A stretch of DNA of 64,000 bases from Choanephora cucurbitarum (taxonomy: Eukaryota > Mucoromycota > Mucoromycetes > Mucorales > Choanephoraceae), in NCBI GenBank assembly GCA_025331435.1, contig JAIWNI010000041.1, forward strand, positions 124,001 through 188,000, written 5' to 3'. The translations under genes were made by a program, and so were the position numbers. The notes beneath the pieces are model-generated. The model ran no database searches. It had not been told where the DNA came from and saw nothing but the letters and a program-made list of their open reading frames with translations. Shown piece after piece: positions 22,224-33,900 of the stretch (position 1 is its first letter; every line of letters begins with the position of its first letter).

Positions 22224-22915
22224 ATGTTTCGATTATCAAGAACTCTTCAGACAAATGCATTTAGAGCGTGTCAAACACGTACTTTAAAACCAATTCAAGC
22301 TAGATGGTTTACTCATATTAAACCATTGCAAACATCCAAAATCATTCCTACTTTAGCTGTCACCACCACCACATTGGCAGCACCTTTATTGTTTAAGCAA
22401 CCTGTTCATTGTCAAGGTAAAAAACTGAGAGATTCAAAAAAAAAATACAGGAAATTGAAATGTATTATATGAACAGCTGCCTTTGCCGAACCTCCTGTCA
22501 TGCAAGAATCACCTATCTTAAAGCAGACAAATAAATCTGTGTTGAATCGAAACGAACTTACGTTTGGTACTTTTCTCGGTTTGTGTACTGGTTTCCTTGT
22601 CAAGAAAGTAGGCAAGATTTTCGCTGGTTGTGTTGGTCTCGGTTTCGTGTTTTTACAGGTAAAGAAATGCAAGAAAAGCTTAGGTTTTTGTACTTAACAA
22701 ATGAATAGTATTTATCGCATGAAGGTTATGTTACTGTTCATTGGGATCAATTACAAGGAAGATATACCAATTCATTGGATTTGGATAAAGACGGTAGAGT
22801 GACTCGAGGTGATCTTAATTCTACCTGGCAAAAGTTTGTCAATTTCTTGACCAACAACATTCAATTCAAATCGACCTTCCTTATTGGATTTTATGCTGGT
22901 CTTCGTTATGGATAA
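22224..22915 (+). CDS. FUN14 domain protein of mitochondria
   Basis: 193 residues. Exons are 22224-22416, 22477-22658 and 22709-22915 (phases 1 and 0). The N-terminus is rich in Arg, Ser and Thr with no acidic residues (MFRLSRTLQTNAFRACQTRT), a typical mitochondrial presequence. Then come the FUN14 features: a TFGTFLGLCTGFLVKKVGK helix, a GCVGLGFVFLQ helix, YLSHEGYVTVHWDQL, and a C-terminal GFYAGLRYG. FUNDC1-type proteins act in mitophagy and ER-mitochondria contact in animals; the fungal role is less defined. The Gly-rich helices and the GYVTVHWD motif make the family call firm. Confidence 0.9.
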
Positions 22916-22989
22916 AATAGTTTAAAAGTCCGGTGTAGACAAATAAAAAAAATGATTTTTTTTAGTTTTTTTTTTGTAAAGCGTGTTAT

Positions 22990-24101
22990 ATGGACAATGA
23001 ATTAAGAAAAGAAGCTCAAGAACTAAGGGATCTTGTAGCTCGAATTCGAAAAGAAACTAAATTATTACCTACCCTAAAACGACCTAGGGAAACAAATAAA
23101 GAAGAAGAAATAGAGGCAGCAAAGCCAGTGAAAGTACAAAAGACAGTATGGGATTCAGCAGGATTGATGACACGACTCAAGACATTCAACACACTCTATC
23201 ACTGTGCACCTCGTCCTATTTCAGCACTGGATGGTGCTAAGCATGGCTGGAGACACAAGGCAACACAAGAGGATGCAACAGCTGTACTTGAATGTGAGGA
23301 TTGTAACCAGACTATGTATGTGATTGAAATACCCGTACGTTATCAGCATAAACCAGAAGGTTAGGTTATCTCAATCAACACACACACAACTACTGATGCC
23401 TTTTATTAGCTATTCAAGCCATAGCCTATTATAAAAAGGGATTACTTCAATGTCACCAAGAAGATTGTCCATGGCGATACCATGGCTGTAAAAGCACAAC
23501 CTATACATTCCCACTCACTACATTACTAGAAGGATTAGATCGCCTAAGAAACGAAGCTAGATCATTCATGACTGTTGCTTCATCCATACCCACTCTAAAA
23601 CATCCCTTAGTAAGAGACACATTAAACCAAACAAAAAAGTACGCTGGTATTAATTATATTGCAAAGTCAACAGAGGCATTTCATAAACTCAAATTCGTAG
23701 TGTCTCATTTTGAAAAGACTGAGGAAATCGATGCTTACCTACTCTCTTTATTTGGCTGGACTTTACTTCACCCTGATTTACCCGGTATTCAATGTGATCT
23801 CTGTTTTAGCCAAAAGGGATTCTTTCAGCTAGAAGAACTGGACGTGTTAGAGGAACATAAGCCCTATTGTCCATGGCGAACAGGTGAAGAAGAACAGAGT
23901 GGTTATGAATGGATGATGGGCATTGTATCTATGGAATACAACCTGTTGATCAAACGACAGGATCTTTCACTGGCATCTGATTTCGAACGGACCGAGAGAT
24001 TCTATCGACTGAAACAGACGATGCTTCAGTCCGAAAAGACCTTGTTGGCATGGCAAGCACGTATCGAGGCAGTGGCTAAAAGTAAAGAACCTTTAGAATA
24101 A
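22990..24101 (+). CDS. C3HC zinc-finger protein, Rsm1/NIPA (ZC3HC1)-like
   Basis: 353 residues. Exons are 22990-23359 and 23410-24101 (phase 1). After a basic, charged N-terminus (about 1-60), a C3HC-type module begins: FNTLYHCAPRPISALDGAKHGW, then LECEDCNQTMY, then CHQEDCPWR. The downstream half has the Rsm1-type second module, with GWTLLHPDLPGIQCDLCFSQKGFF and EEHKPYCPWR. ZC3HC1/Rsm1/Pml39 proteins act at the nuclear pore basket and in mRNA export or quality control. The gene lies directly after FUN14 in the same orientation, with 74 bp between stop and start. Assignment is from the two Cys/His modules. Confidence 0.88.
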
Positions 24102-24197
24102 GCCAATCAAATAGACAGCATGAGTCGGAGGTTCAACCCGATAAGTTGAGTTGGATGACTTATGTTCAATTTTTTATATATATTTTTTTTCATCTGC

Positions 24198-25892
24198 ATG
24201 TCGTCCACTCGAATAAAATCAATACTTGAACCTCATTACCGAATCCCTCAACCTATTCTATCTATTCTTGTGGGTAATCTGCCTCAAGTCTCAAGTGCGA
24301 TTGAGGATGTAACTGATGAAACACCAAGGGAAGATGGCTGGAATAACGTATTTCGAGACGAAGTGGACGAACTCACACCTTCACGCTCTCCTTCACCTGT
24401 CGATAAACACAAGAACCATAAAGATATCCTGATGGCTGCTTCTGCAGATGGTCGTAGTCTTGTCTTGGCCTATCAGACTAAATTCGTCATGGTTCAGTTA
24501 AACAGAGAAGGAGAATATATGGCTTTAGGACAAGGTTCAGGTTGTCAATCACCAAAGTAAGATCAGTGTTCATACTGTGCTTTGAGACTCATGTGTTCTA
24601 TCTAGTGAAGAAATCACTTGTGTGTTATGTTTGCCTTTGTTTGTTCCTTCCACTCGTTCCATGTAAGTCTATCGATCTTCCTGTCTTTCGTGTCTTTAGC
24701 TGAATGGATGTCCATAGTCAACATTATGTGATGTGTGGTTATTCAACAGGCTGGATTCGTGTCTTTTCAGAGGTAACAGACTAATTTGCCTATATTAGCA
24801 ACATGTTGTTAATGGCCTGATCTACAGACAGGTGTTCTTTTGACAGAACAGCAATTGGAACCAACACCTGTCCTCAAGATCAAGATGAGAACACCCCCAC
24901 CCGTCTTTCGAGCCCATCAATCAGCCCATCAAGATGAAGACATCACGATCCTTTTCCGAGGCAATCGCGTCGTCAGCGTAGACGGACAGAGTCTCTGGAT
25001 GGCCCTGCGTGTCTGTGACGGTCAACGGGAGAGTGGGATTGATGCCTCACGTATGCACACGGCCTTCACCTACAAGAAATGGGAATTGAAACAAGAGGAA
25101 GTAAAGGACATCATCAGTCTCGGTCCCTCGCCACCGGGCACAGAGACGTTCTTACCTCCACATGCTACCTGTCGTTATATGGCAGTGGGTGCTCGACCGA
25201 TGTTGACCTATTATGCCACTTCTGAATCCACACGGCCCTCAGCTGCTTCCATGGCCAGCTACATGGTCTCCCGTGTCGCCTCGCCTGTGTTCTCCTTGGC
25301 CAAGTCGTGGTGGACCGGGGAAGAAAAGAGGGACACACGTCCGATCCCTATTGAGATAGCCACACCGATCCCTGCTGTCTTGAGCATGGAGGATCAACGC
25401 AAGATCCAGTCGATCGTGGTCTCACCAGCCACCACCAGCTCACAACATCATCCTTTGGCAGTGACCTCTGATGCGCTCGGTCGTGTGATCCTGTGGGATG
25501 TCAATCAAGGGGAAATGATTCGGTTATGGAAGGGTGTACGGGACGCTGTCTGTGGGTGGGTTGAGGTGGTGGAACACGAACTCTATCAGCGCAAGCCAGA
25601 TCCGATCCCTCGCGTCCTCTTGTTCTTGGTCATCTATACCTCGCGAAGGGGTATTCTCAAGGTCTTTCAGATGCGGCATGGACAACAGGTAGGCGCGTAT
25701 CATGTAGGGTCCGATTGGCATCTTGTGCCTTGTGGTCAAGAACCCCTGGGCAGCAGTATGGTCAGTGTGGATCGACGTTATAGATCAACAGGGAAGGATG
25801 ATGGATTAGCCAGCTGCCTCTTGATTGGTCCGGATGGCGAAGTACGTCGTATCAAGATCATTTTGAGGAATAATAAACTTTCTTTACAATAA
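24198..25892 (+). CDS. RAB3GAP2 N-terminal-domain protein (Rab3GAP regulatory subunit homolog)
   Basis: 511 residues. Exons are 24198-24556, 24606-24662, 24718-24772 and 24828-25892 (phases 2, 2, 0). The acceptor at 24717 was chosen because an earlier one at 24699 puts a stop in frame. The matching signature is MCGYSTGWIRVFSETGVLL followed by LEPTPVLKIKMRT, typical of the Rab3GAP2 N-terminal beta-propeller domain. With RAB3GAP1 this subunit acts as a GEF for Rab18 and a GAP for Rab3. Animal RAB3GAP2 is about 1390 residues; this ORF ends after the N-terminal domain. An in-frame ATG at 24162 would add a short hydrophobic start from a T-rich stretch and is less likely. Its TAA overlaps the ATG of the next gene. 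Confidence 0.87.
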
Positions 25893-26392
25893 TGTATTAC
25901 ACATCAGCTACACTTGAGGATTTAGATAAGGTCACTGAATATGAAACGATCTCTTATCACCCTGATGAAGCTGCCAGTCGAGAACAACTGGCGCGTCGTA
26001 TAGGGTTTGCAGCTACCCGTCCAGAACTGTTTATGGTGGCACGCGATCCTGACGTGGTTGGGTTCTTGTGTTCTACCTTGACAACAGCTCCCTTGGTGAC
26101 AGATGAGTCCATGAGTCAGCACCAAGAGGACGGTAAGACGATCTGTCTTCATAGTGTCTGTGTCTCGCCTGATCATCGTCAGAAGGGAATCGCCACCAAG
26201 ATGATGACCGCATGGATCGAGCAACTGAAACAGATCAACCAAACCCACGACAAAAAAGTGTATGAACGTATCGCTATCTTGAGTCGACCTCATCTCTTAG
26301 GACTGTATGAACGCGTAGGGTTCCGAACATTAGGTCAAAGTCAAGTAGTTCATGGTCCTGAACCTTGGTTTGATTGTATCTTAGAACTTTAA
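25892..26392 (+). CDS. GNAT N-acetyltransferase, AANAT-like
   Basis: Single-exon, 166 residues. It resembles arylalkylamine/polyamine N-acetyltransferases (yeast Paa1 type), which move acetyl groups from acetyl-CoA to amines. Supporting features are the acetyl-CoA loop VCVSPDHRQKGIATKMM (R-x-x-G-x-A form), the upstream LHSVCV strand, GFLCSTLT, and the C-terminal YERVGFRTLG. The preceding MSQHQEDGKTICLHS segment matches the AANAT pattern ESM..H..G..LH. The start ATG shares one base with the stop codon of the RAB3GAP2-like gene (TAATG), so no separate leader exists unless its promoter is inside that gene. Its stop is one base from the stop of the convergent transporter. Confidence 0.9.
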   Translation: MYYTSATLEDLDKVTEYETISYHPDEAASREQLARRIGFAATRPELFMVARDPDVVGFLCSTLTTAPLVTDESMSQHQEDGKTICLHSVCVSPDHRQKGIATKMMTAWIEQLKQINQTHDKKVYERIAILSRPHLLGLYERVGFRTLGQSQVVHGPEPWFDCILEL

Positions 26393-26393
26393 T

Positions 26394-28007
26394 TTATTTC
26401 CCAATAAACAAGACCACATAAGGCACACAGACCATCAGGCCAATGGAAAACACCAGACACATCCAAAAGAAGCCTAGTTGGGCATAGAGATAACTACCCA
26501 ATAAAGGCCCTACTAAACTTCCCAAGGCAAATGCCATATTAAAAAGACCATAGCTCATCGCTTGATGATTGTGTTGCACTACATGTGCAATTTCAGATAA
26601 GACAGGTGTCAAGGAAGCAAATGAACTGAATCCTTGGATGCTCAGGATGATAATGAGAGGTGCAATGCCTGTAGATGCATCAGGAAGACCCATGAGGCCC
26701 ATACTGATGGCACACATGACAAGAGAGACAGAACAGACCCAGTTGGATCCAAATGTATCGGCCAGTACACCTGCTAGAGGTGTGGCAATGAAAGTAGGTG
26801 CCATTTGAGCCAAGAAGACAAGACCAATTTGGCTTGCATTGTAACCCCATTCGTTGGAGAGACGTAGTGTGAGAGTAGGCTCAAATACGTTACAGACACA
26901 TCCATTGGCAAAGGCCAGTACCAAGGCAGCCAATAGACGATGGTTTCGTAAAAGCTGCTTTAGACTGATAGTGTTTGTTTCTTCTTTCTTTTCTTTTTCT
27001 TCTTTGGGTAGCGTATCAAACCATACTGAATGGCGACGTTCAATAAGGAAAAGACGCAACAATAGATCGATACCAGCCAAACACAAACATAAAATAAAAG
27101 GTGCTTTATAACCAAAGGATTGATAAAGTGCTGTCAAACACAAACACGTCAGTATCTATTTCCCTTTTACTTTTTTGTATTTACCACCTAAGAGAAGATT
27201 TTAGTTACTTTGAGTCATGTTTAGCTCTTGATTAACTTTACCACCAATAGGACTTCCAGCTACAACACCTATAGAATGAAACACAAGTACCTTTCCCATC
27301 TTGATAAAGAAAAATGAAACAACATGATTTCTGTTCTCTCTTGTACTATCTTACTTGGGCACCTAATTCTTCTAGAGGAAAAGTATCTGCCATTAAACAC
27401 ATACCCAAAGTCCAAACACAAGCATCTGAAAATCCTTGCAAGAGCCTTGCTAAACACAATTGCCAATAGGCATTAGCAAATAAAAACAAAAGCATAGCAA
27501 TCAAAAGTCCCACAATGCCAACTAGCATGGGCCATCGTCGATGTGTCATTCGATCCGCTACCCAATACTGCAAAATTAGAATCCATAAAAAGAATTGTTT
27601 TAGGCATTACCTAAATAACCCAAGAGAGGTGAGCCAACTAAGAGCCCTACAGAGAAAAAGGCAAGTAAAATGCCTGTTTCTTTGGAGATATGTCCTTCGT
27701 TTAATAAAGCAGTAGGATATGGATTACCCGAATCAATGGCTGTACCATGTTGAAATGCATTGATCACAAAGGGCACTTTACCGAAAATAATGTATAAGTC
27801 AATTGAAGTATCTCATATGTTCACTTTACTGATAGGCACAATCACACTATAGGCAATCATCTTGTATATACATATGTTATCCATTTAAGAATTGCTTCTA
27901 GAAAAACAAAGACTTACATCTGTCAACAACGAAAGAGAGACTGTCACCAAGACATAAATTCGACAAGACCGAAAATGAAGCAAAATCGGCTCTTTTCTCA
28001 ATGCCAT
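26394..28007 (-). CDS. MFS transporter, DHA1/vesicular amine transporter-like
   Basis: About 427-428 residues, 12 predicted helices, integral membrane antiporter. Exons are 28007-27918, 27860-27830 (31 nt), 27775-27611, 27557-27355, 27299-27242, probably 27187-27185 (3 nt), and 27130-26394. The acceptor at 27558 restores motif A (GYLADRMTHRRW). Motif C reads GSPIGGALYQ only if the 3-nt exon is used. The segment RLLQGFSDACVWTLGM and the SFGYKAPFILC helix resemble SLC18 (VMAT/VAChT) and related fungal DHA1 pumps. Substrate is unknown. A charged cytoplasmic loop (KEEKEKKEE) separates the two six-helix halves. Confidence 0.86.
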
Positions 28008-28205
28008 TCTACTGTAAAATAAAGTGAAAAAAAAAAGAAATAAAAAGAGAGCTATCATATAGACATCTTTTCTTAAAGAAAATTGGTACAACTCATTTCT
28101 TAAATTTGATGAGCTTCCTTAGTGTAAAGAAGGTTGGTAGATCTGCATAAATGCATAAACTCCCATTTATGCCTCTCACCCAAGCCTTTATTTATTTTGA
28201 CTAAA

Positions 28206-29424
28206 CTACTCCATATCCTCAAGTAATTCAGGATTACCTTCTACAACACCCGTCATCCATCTACGAAAGAGACCGACGGTTGAAAAGAGAGAATGGCGAT
28301 AATCCATATCATACCAATAATTAATGGCAATCACACCCTCTTCTCCTTTCTGTAATACTTGATGAAACCAAAGAGCAGGTAAATAGAGCATCTCACCTTC
28401 TTTTACCGTCACTGTGATAGGACGTGCATGACGAAACCGAGGGAACCGATCGAAATCAGGGTTTAAGGGATCCACCGGAATCCAAGGTGTCTTTGATTCA
28501 AGTGGCTTGATCACAAGTTGACCTGTGATGGGATCAGGCGCATAGTGAGCATTGGGATACATGGATTCTAAGTAAACAGTGTTATACAATCACGCAAATG
28601 ACATGAATTCGTGTGCTTACCATGCATACAATAATATTCAGAAGGTGGATAGAGGACAAACGTCTTTTGTCCTCGAATGACAGCATAGCAGTTTTCGTAA
28701 GGATCTTTATGAAGTGAAGTAATGCTCTTTTCATCACCAAACCAAAAGTTGACAGCATCAGGCTGTTTGCCCAAGGCCCTACTGCACCAATCGATCTCTG
28801 GATCCACGTCCTGTTCCAAGGGTCCATATTCAACTGAAAGACTTCCGTTCTGAAGACTGATATAGTGTGCGTTTTCAGACTGTTGTTTACCCTCTACTAA
28901 ATCCAAAAAGGCATTGAATGGCATATGAGCCTCATGAGGCATCACAAAATAATCTTTTTGATGGATAGGATCATAGGTGACAGCATCAGCATAGCCATTA
29001 GGTGTAGCTTAAGAAAAGAGAAAGCATGGTAAGATAGACTGTATAAATCATTGTATTTTTTTTGGCTTTACTTGCCACAGTGACTATTGTGTCTTTCATC
29101 TTGGAACGTAAATAGTCGTTGGTCCATTGTGTTCTGGCTGGCCAATGATCAAATGCACCTAGCAAACAAGACATCAAAGTCGTGCTTCATAAAGAGAGAA
29201 AGGTGCCATGACGTACCTTTGATGATGGCAGGTCGATTAGGATGAACAGATTCTCTTAGGAATTCAAGGGGTGAAGGTGGTTTTGAGTAGATCCGGATAG
29301 ATGTACCGTTGATTTCTATTTAGAGATCAGGATAAGTTAGTTTCTTGAGAGAGTAATATAGAAAGTGAGTGTTGCCTTGATATTCTTGAACATATTTAGT
29401 AAACACATTGTCTATATCCATCAT
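28206..29424 (-). CDS. JMJD7: JmjC-domain hydroxylase, JMJD7-like
   Basis: 327 residues from the ATG at 29424 (a second ATG lies 3 nt inside). Exons are 29424-29376, 29315-29217, 29158-29072, 29007-28621 and 28567-28206, all phase 1. JMJD7 is a 2-oxoglutarate/Fe(II) oxygenase that hydroxylates lysine in DRG GTPases. Its features appear in order: [53 protein letters not shown] with the iron ligands H and [19 protein letters not shown]-like [25 protein letters not shown] with the distal His, and NYWYDMDY. Length agrees with the family (about 316). Intron 1 appears to use a GC donor. An array of GGGCGG-type repeats lies just upstream. Confidence 0.92.
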
Positions 29425-29453
29425 TCTGGATCGAGTACAGTCGTTCCAACGCC

Positions 29454-29581
29454 AAAGGGCGGTTTTTCAAATAAAAGGGCGGATAAAATAACTTTTCAAT
29501 GGGCAGCTTTTCCATTCCCAAAGTGCGGCCTTTTTTTTTTTTTTTACCAAAGGGCGGCTTTTTTCATACCTTAAAGGGCGG
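29454..29581. repeat. Six-copy AAAGGGCGG repeat array upstream of the JMJD7-like gene
   Basis: Copies start at 29454, 29474, 29498 (AATGGGCAG), 29520 (AAAGTGCGG), 29549 and 29573, spaced 20-29 bp and separated by T-rich DNA. Four are exact. Read on the minus strand they are CCGCCCTTT boxes within 160 bp upstream of the JMJD7-like start. They may be transcription-factor sites or a decayed minisatellite. Confidence 0.85.
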
Positions 29582-30961
29582 CTTTCATTTTCTCAAATTT
29601 CGCTTTGCTTTAATCAAATGTCCTTTTAAAAAAATCAATGGCATTAAGCCAAAAATTATGGTCCCTAAATGTCTAGAAATTTTGTCCTTTTGAAATAAAG
29701 AAATGTCACAAGGATCCGAGCCATCATAGAGACATGGAATTTAGGTGTATAAACAACTTTTGTGTTGTTACAACACAAGTATTTGGCATGTTTCGTTTTA
29801 TGCCGTCTCTAATTTGGTTTAGGGAGTCTTGAAACAATTGAGTTTAAGTGTAGTGATGCTGAGCAACATAAGCGATGAGTAAGTGCTGTAAAGGAAAAGA
29901 GGCCAAGAAAAGATCGTATGTTCTTCTTGCAGAAAATCAATGAAGAAGGTAGATTCTATCAAGTACAACAGCTTGTTTATCATCAAAAATGTATCGAAGC
30001 ATGCTATTTGTATCTCTCTTTATTATTGCCTAGATATGCTGCTTTCCTTTTTTTTTTCTCTTGCATGATTTTCAGATCAGGCCGTTTAGCATACCAATGC
30101 TTATTTATGTCATGTTCGTGTGACGCTCTGATAAAGAGGAAGGGAGGCATCGTAAGAGTGACAAAAGTAGATATTTTAAGACTGATCATACAATTTTATT
30201 TGTATCAATCAACGTATGAGGGAAGGGAATAGAAAAAGAGAGGAAGGATTCGATTTATTCTAACTTTTACAAAGTGTATTTGTAGCAGTGGGCGTTATAA
30301 GGCGTTTTGATTGTTCTTGATTTGCATTTTGTCTTTTTGCGTGTTGTCAGTTATTATAAGATATGTTGTAGTCAACCTCTCTGTGTTATCACACTTGACA
30401 AACATGTCAGATAGAATAGTTTATCTGAAAGACAAGAACTTTATTTAGATCAGATCATCACAACCTGCACAATTAGTGTGTGTTATATATGCAGCAATCA
30501 TAGCCTGCCAATTTTCTTACTTCATTATTTAGCACTCAATATAAAGATGTGAGCTTCCTTTTTCTAAAGATATCTTTTGTTATTGTTTAACATGAACCAA
30601 GTAAGCTGTCCAAAAGAAAAGAAAAAAAGGGTCAACACGAATATAGGAGGAAGGCAATTCATGTTATTCTATCATCTCATTTTGCAAGCCCAAGACTATT
30701 TTAGGATAGATATCCCTCTTCCAGGCATTATAAGTGATAAGATTCATGCTTACAAAAAGACAAGAGAAAATTCTTTGTTCAGCATAATAGAAAATTGGGT
30801 CAAATGATCATAAAAGGAAAGATATGTGGGCTTAAGCTTGGAAAACTACACAAATTAAATCCCGAAAAAAAAGGGGAAAAAACAGAGAGTTCTTTTCTCT
30901 CACTTTTTTGTATTTTCTACATAATCAAAGAACAGTATCATACCCACCTAACGTCTCGAGA
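29582..30961. other. Intergenic region upstream of SIN3
   Basis: About 1.4 kb with no supported gene. It includes a 9-bp-arm hairpin (TTGTGTTGT, one T, ACAACACAA) at 29758-29776. Two short coding-like open frames are present, at 29918-30232 and 30590-30807; the latter reads MNQVSCPKEKKKR. Neither has recognisable homology. They may be decayed fragments. Confidence 0.5.
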
Positions 30962-33900
30962 ATGACACTACCTAAACAACAAGACACTAGGTATTGTAAT
31001 TGTGATACAAAATAAAACAAAGAAAACTAAGTTATCGCGTTTGTTTATTAAGGTCACCTATACCTCCTCCTATACTCTCTTACAATCACCATCTTGGCAT
31101 CACGACCTTAAAGTCTCCACAAGACAGACCCAGCAGTCGATCGCTTCCACCACCGCCACCATCAGTCAATACGTTAACCAGTTTACGCTCACCTTATTCA
31201 CCTTCTTCCAATAGCAGTCCAATTGTCATGAAAAATGTCGAAAGAAATGTACGTCCTGCATTGATGTCTCCTACACCATCACCTTCAACTACACCTTTTC
31301 ACCCAACAGAATTACCAGTACAAGTTACTGCTGATCCTAGTCTGACCAATCAGAACGCATATCGCCCTTTAAATGTCACTGATGCATTATCCTATCTTGA
31401 TCTAGTCAAAAATCGATTCTCAGATAGACCTGATGTCTATAATCAATTTCTAGATATCATGAAAGATTTCAAAAGTCAAGCGTAAAAAAAATAGATTAAA
31501 ACAAAAGAAATGTAGTACAGAAATCACTAAGCTATTTTTTTTTGCTGAATAGGATTGATACACCAGGTGTGATCAAGCGTGTTTCTAGTTTATTTAAAGG
31601 TCATTCAGAATTGATTTCAGGTTTCAATACATTTTTGCCTGCAGGTTATCGCATCGAATGTCCAACTGGCTCTCACGGTATCATCGTCATCACACCTACC
31701 GAGACAATGACCATCGAAAATTACCCTGAAAAGAAAAAACCACCGATTGAATTCAACCATGCTATCAGCTATGTCAATCGTATCAAGAACCGATTTGCTT
31801 ACAATCCAGATATCTACAAACAGTTTCTAGAGATTCTTCAGACCTATCAAAAAGAACAAAAGTCAATAGGTGAAGTGTATGCTCATGTGTGTTATCTATT
31901 TAAGGATGCAAACGATCTGGTGGAGGAATTTAAGCAGTTCTTACCGGAATTGATGGAACCCCATGGTCTCAAACGTCATCACCAACAGAACAAGGCCAAA
32001 AAGAGACCCTATGTGACCAAGAGAGCAAAGTTAGAGAAACGAGATTCAGAGGATCTAGTGGAGATACCAGTATCATCTATGGAAATCAATCTGTTTGACA
32101 AGATCAAGCAACATATTGGCAATAAACCCTCTTATGATGAATTTCTCAAGTTACTCAATCTCTATACACAACAGATCATTGATATTCATCTGTTGGTCAC
32201 ACAGGCAAAGCGGTTTATCGGCCAAGACAAAGAGCTCTTTCAGGCCTTTCAGACTGTCATCGGGTATGATCCTCAACAGTCACAGACGATCGAGAGACCA
32301 GCTCAGTCTGTGCCCAAACCAGATCTCAACAAATGCCCAACAATCCAGGCCAGTCCAAGTTACCGCTCCGTTCCTCAAGATTGGCAAACACAACCTTGTT
32401 CAGGCAGAGATCAGATGTGTTGGGAAGTACTGAATGACGAATATGTATCCTATCCTATCTGGGCAAGTGAAGATAGCTTTGTGATCACCTCCAAACGAAA
32501 CTTGCATGAAGAGGCACTCCATCGTGTAGAAGAAGAACGTTATGACTATGATGTCCATATTGAAGCTAATCAAAGTGCCATTGCTCTACTAAGGCCCATT
32601 GCACTTCAAATAGAGCAGATGTCGAATGAAGAAAAGGAGGCCATGCAACTGAAGCCTGGTCTTGGTGGTCCTACTGTCTCGATCTATGAACGAATGATCA
32701 AGAAAGTGTATGATGATGAACGTGGTCAAGAGATCATTCAGATGCTCTACCAAAAGCCTGCCTATGTCGTGCCTGTCTTGCTCAATCGGCTTCAACTGAA
32801 AGACCAAGAATGGAGAAAGGCACAGAAGGAATGGAATAAGATCTGGAGGGAACAGGAGGAAATGAACTTTTACAAATCGCTTGATTACCAAGGACACTCT
32901 TTCAAGACAAACGATAAAAAGGCCTTGACGACAAAGGCATGGTTGGCTGAACCACATCCCATCACGCTTGCGTTTGAGAACCCAGCCTTCTTCGCCAGCG
33001 TCTCTCAACTGATTTATACCTTTCTGGATCGTCAACAGTCCATGTCGAAAGAGGATCGAGAGAAATTAAAGGAGTTTGTTGATAGTCTGACAGGCTGTTT
33101 ATTTCAGTCTAATCCAACAAAACAGAAACTGGATCGGTTGGATCTGTTTGCTACAGCTGCTGCCTTTACAGCACCTCAACAAGAAGATATGCTCTATGAC
33201 AAAAAGATCCCCTTTTTCTGTCATACCAACTACTACTGTCTCGTTCGACTGTATCATGTCTTGTTTGAGAGACTCTACCGTCTCAAGTCCCTAAGTGATC
33301 AGATCAAGGCCAATCCTTCCTTGGGCAAACGATGCAACACAACAGCAAAAGAATTGGACTTGATTACCACTCGATTTGATGGTAATAACATGAGATAGTT
33401 CACCTTTAAAAATTCTAAAGAAAAAGGGTTTCTCCAATCTATAGATATCGATCTATCCAATGGATATTATGAGGCAGCCATCGAGATTATGGATCGTTTC
33501 TTTAAAGGGGAATATGATCAGAACACGTTTGAAGAAAACCTTCGTTATGTCTTTGGTATTGATGCTTATGTTGTATTTACGGTGGATAAAGTATTGCAAT
33601 CTTTGGTTAAGCAGGTAAAAAAAAAAAGAAGATGTTGATGATCTCTGCTAAAACTCTAGGATAGATTCAAAGTGTATGGTCGGATAAAAAGTCAATTCAG
33701 TTATTAACCTATTATCAAGAATTCAAACATCCATCTGATGGAGTGACGATGATGAGCTATCATGATAAAGTGATTGATCTATTGGGAACACATGAAACCA
33801 TCTATCAGATTGACATTGTAAATAAGACTCAAACACAACTAGCGCATAGTTACTGAATGACTCTATCTATGATAGGATCAAGAAACAAAAAAGACAACCA

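Noticed and set aside
24105..24160. Possible tRNA (GGTTCAACCC resembling a B box)
   Set aside because: No A box or cloverleaf could be built around it.
29758..29776. Hairpin TTGTGTTGT/ACAACACAA as a relic LTR junction
   Set aside because: It shares only the TGTTG/CAACA ends with the LTR; the flanking bases do not match the element.
29945..29962. 18-nt identity with 39599-39616 (GAAGGTAGATTCTATCAA)
   Set aside because: Flanks do not align. At 39599 it spans a WDR61 splice donor, so chance similarity is the simplest reading.
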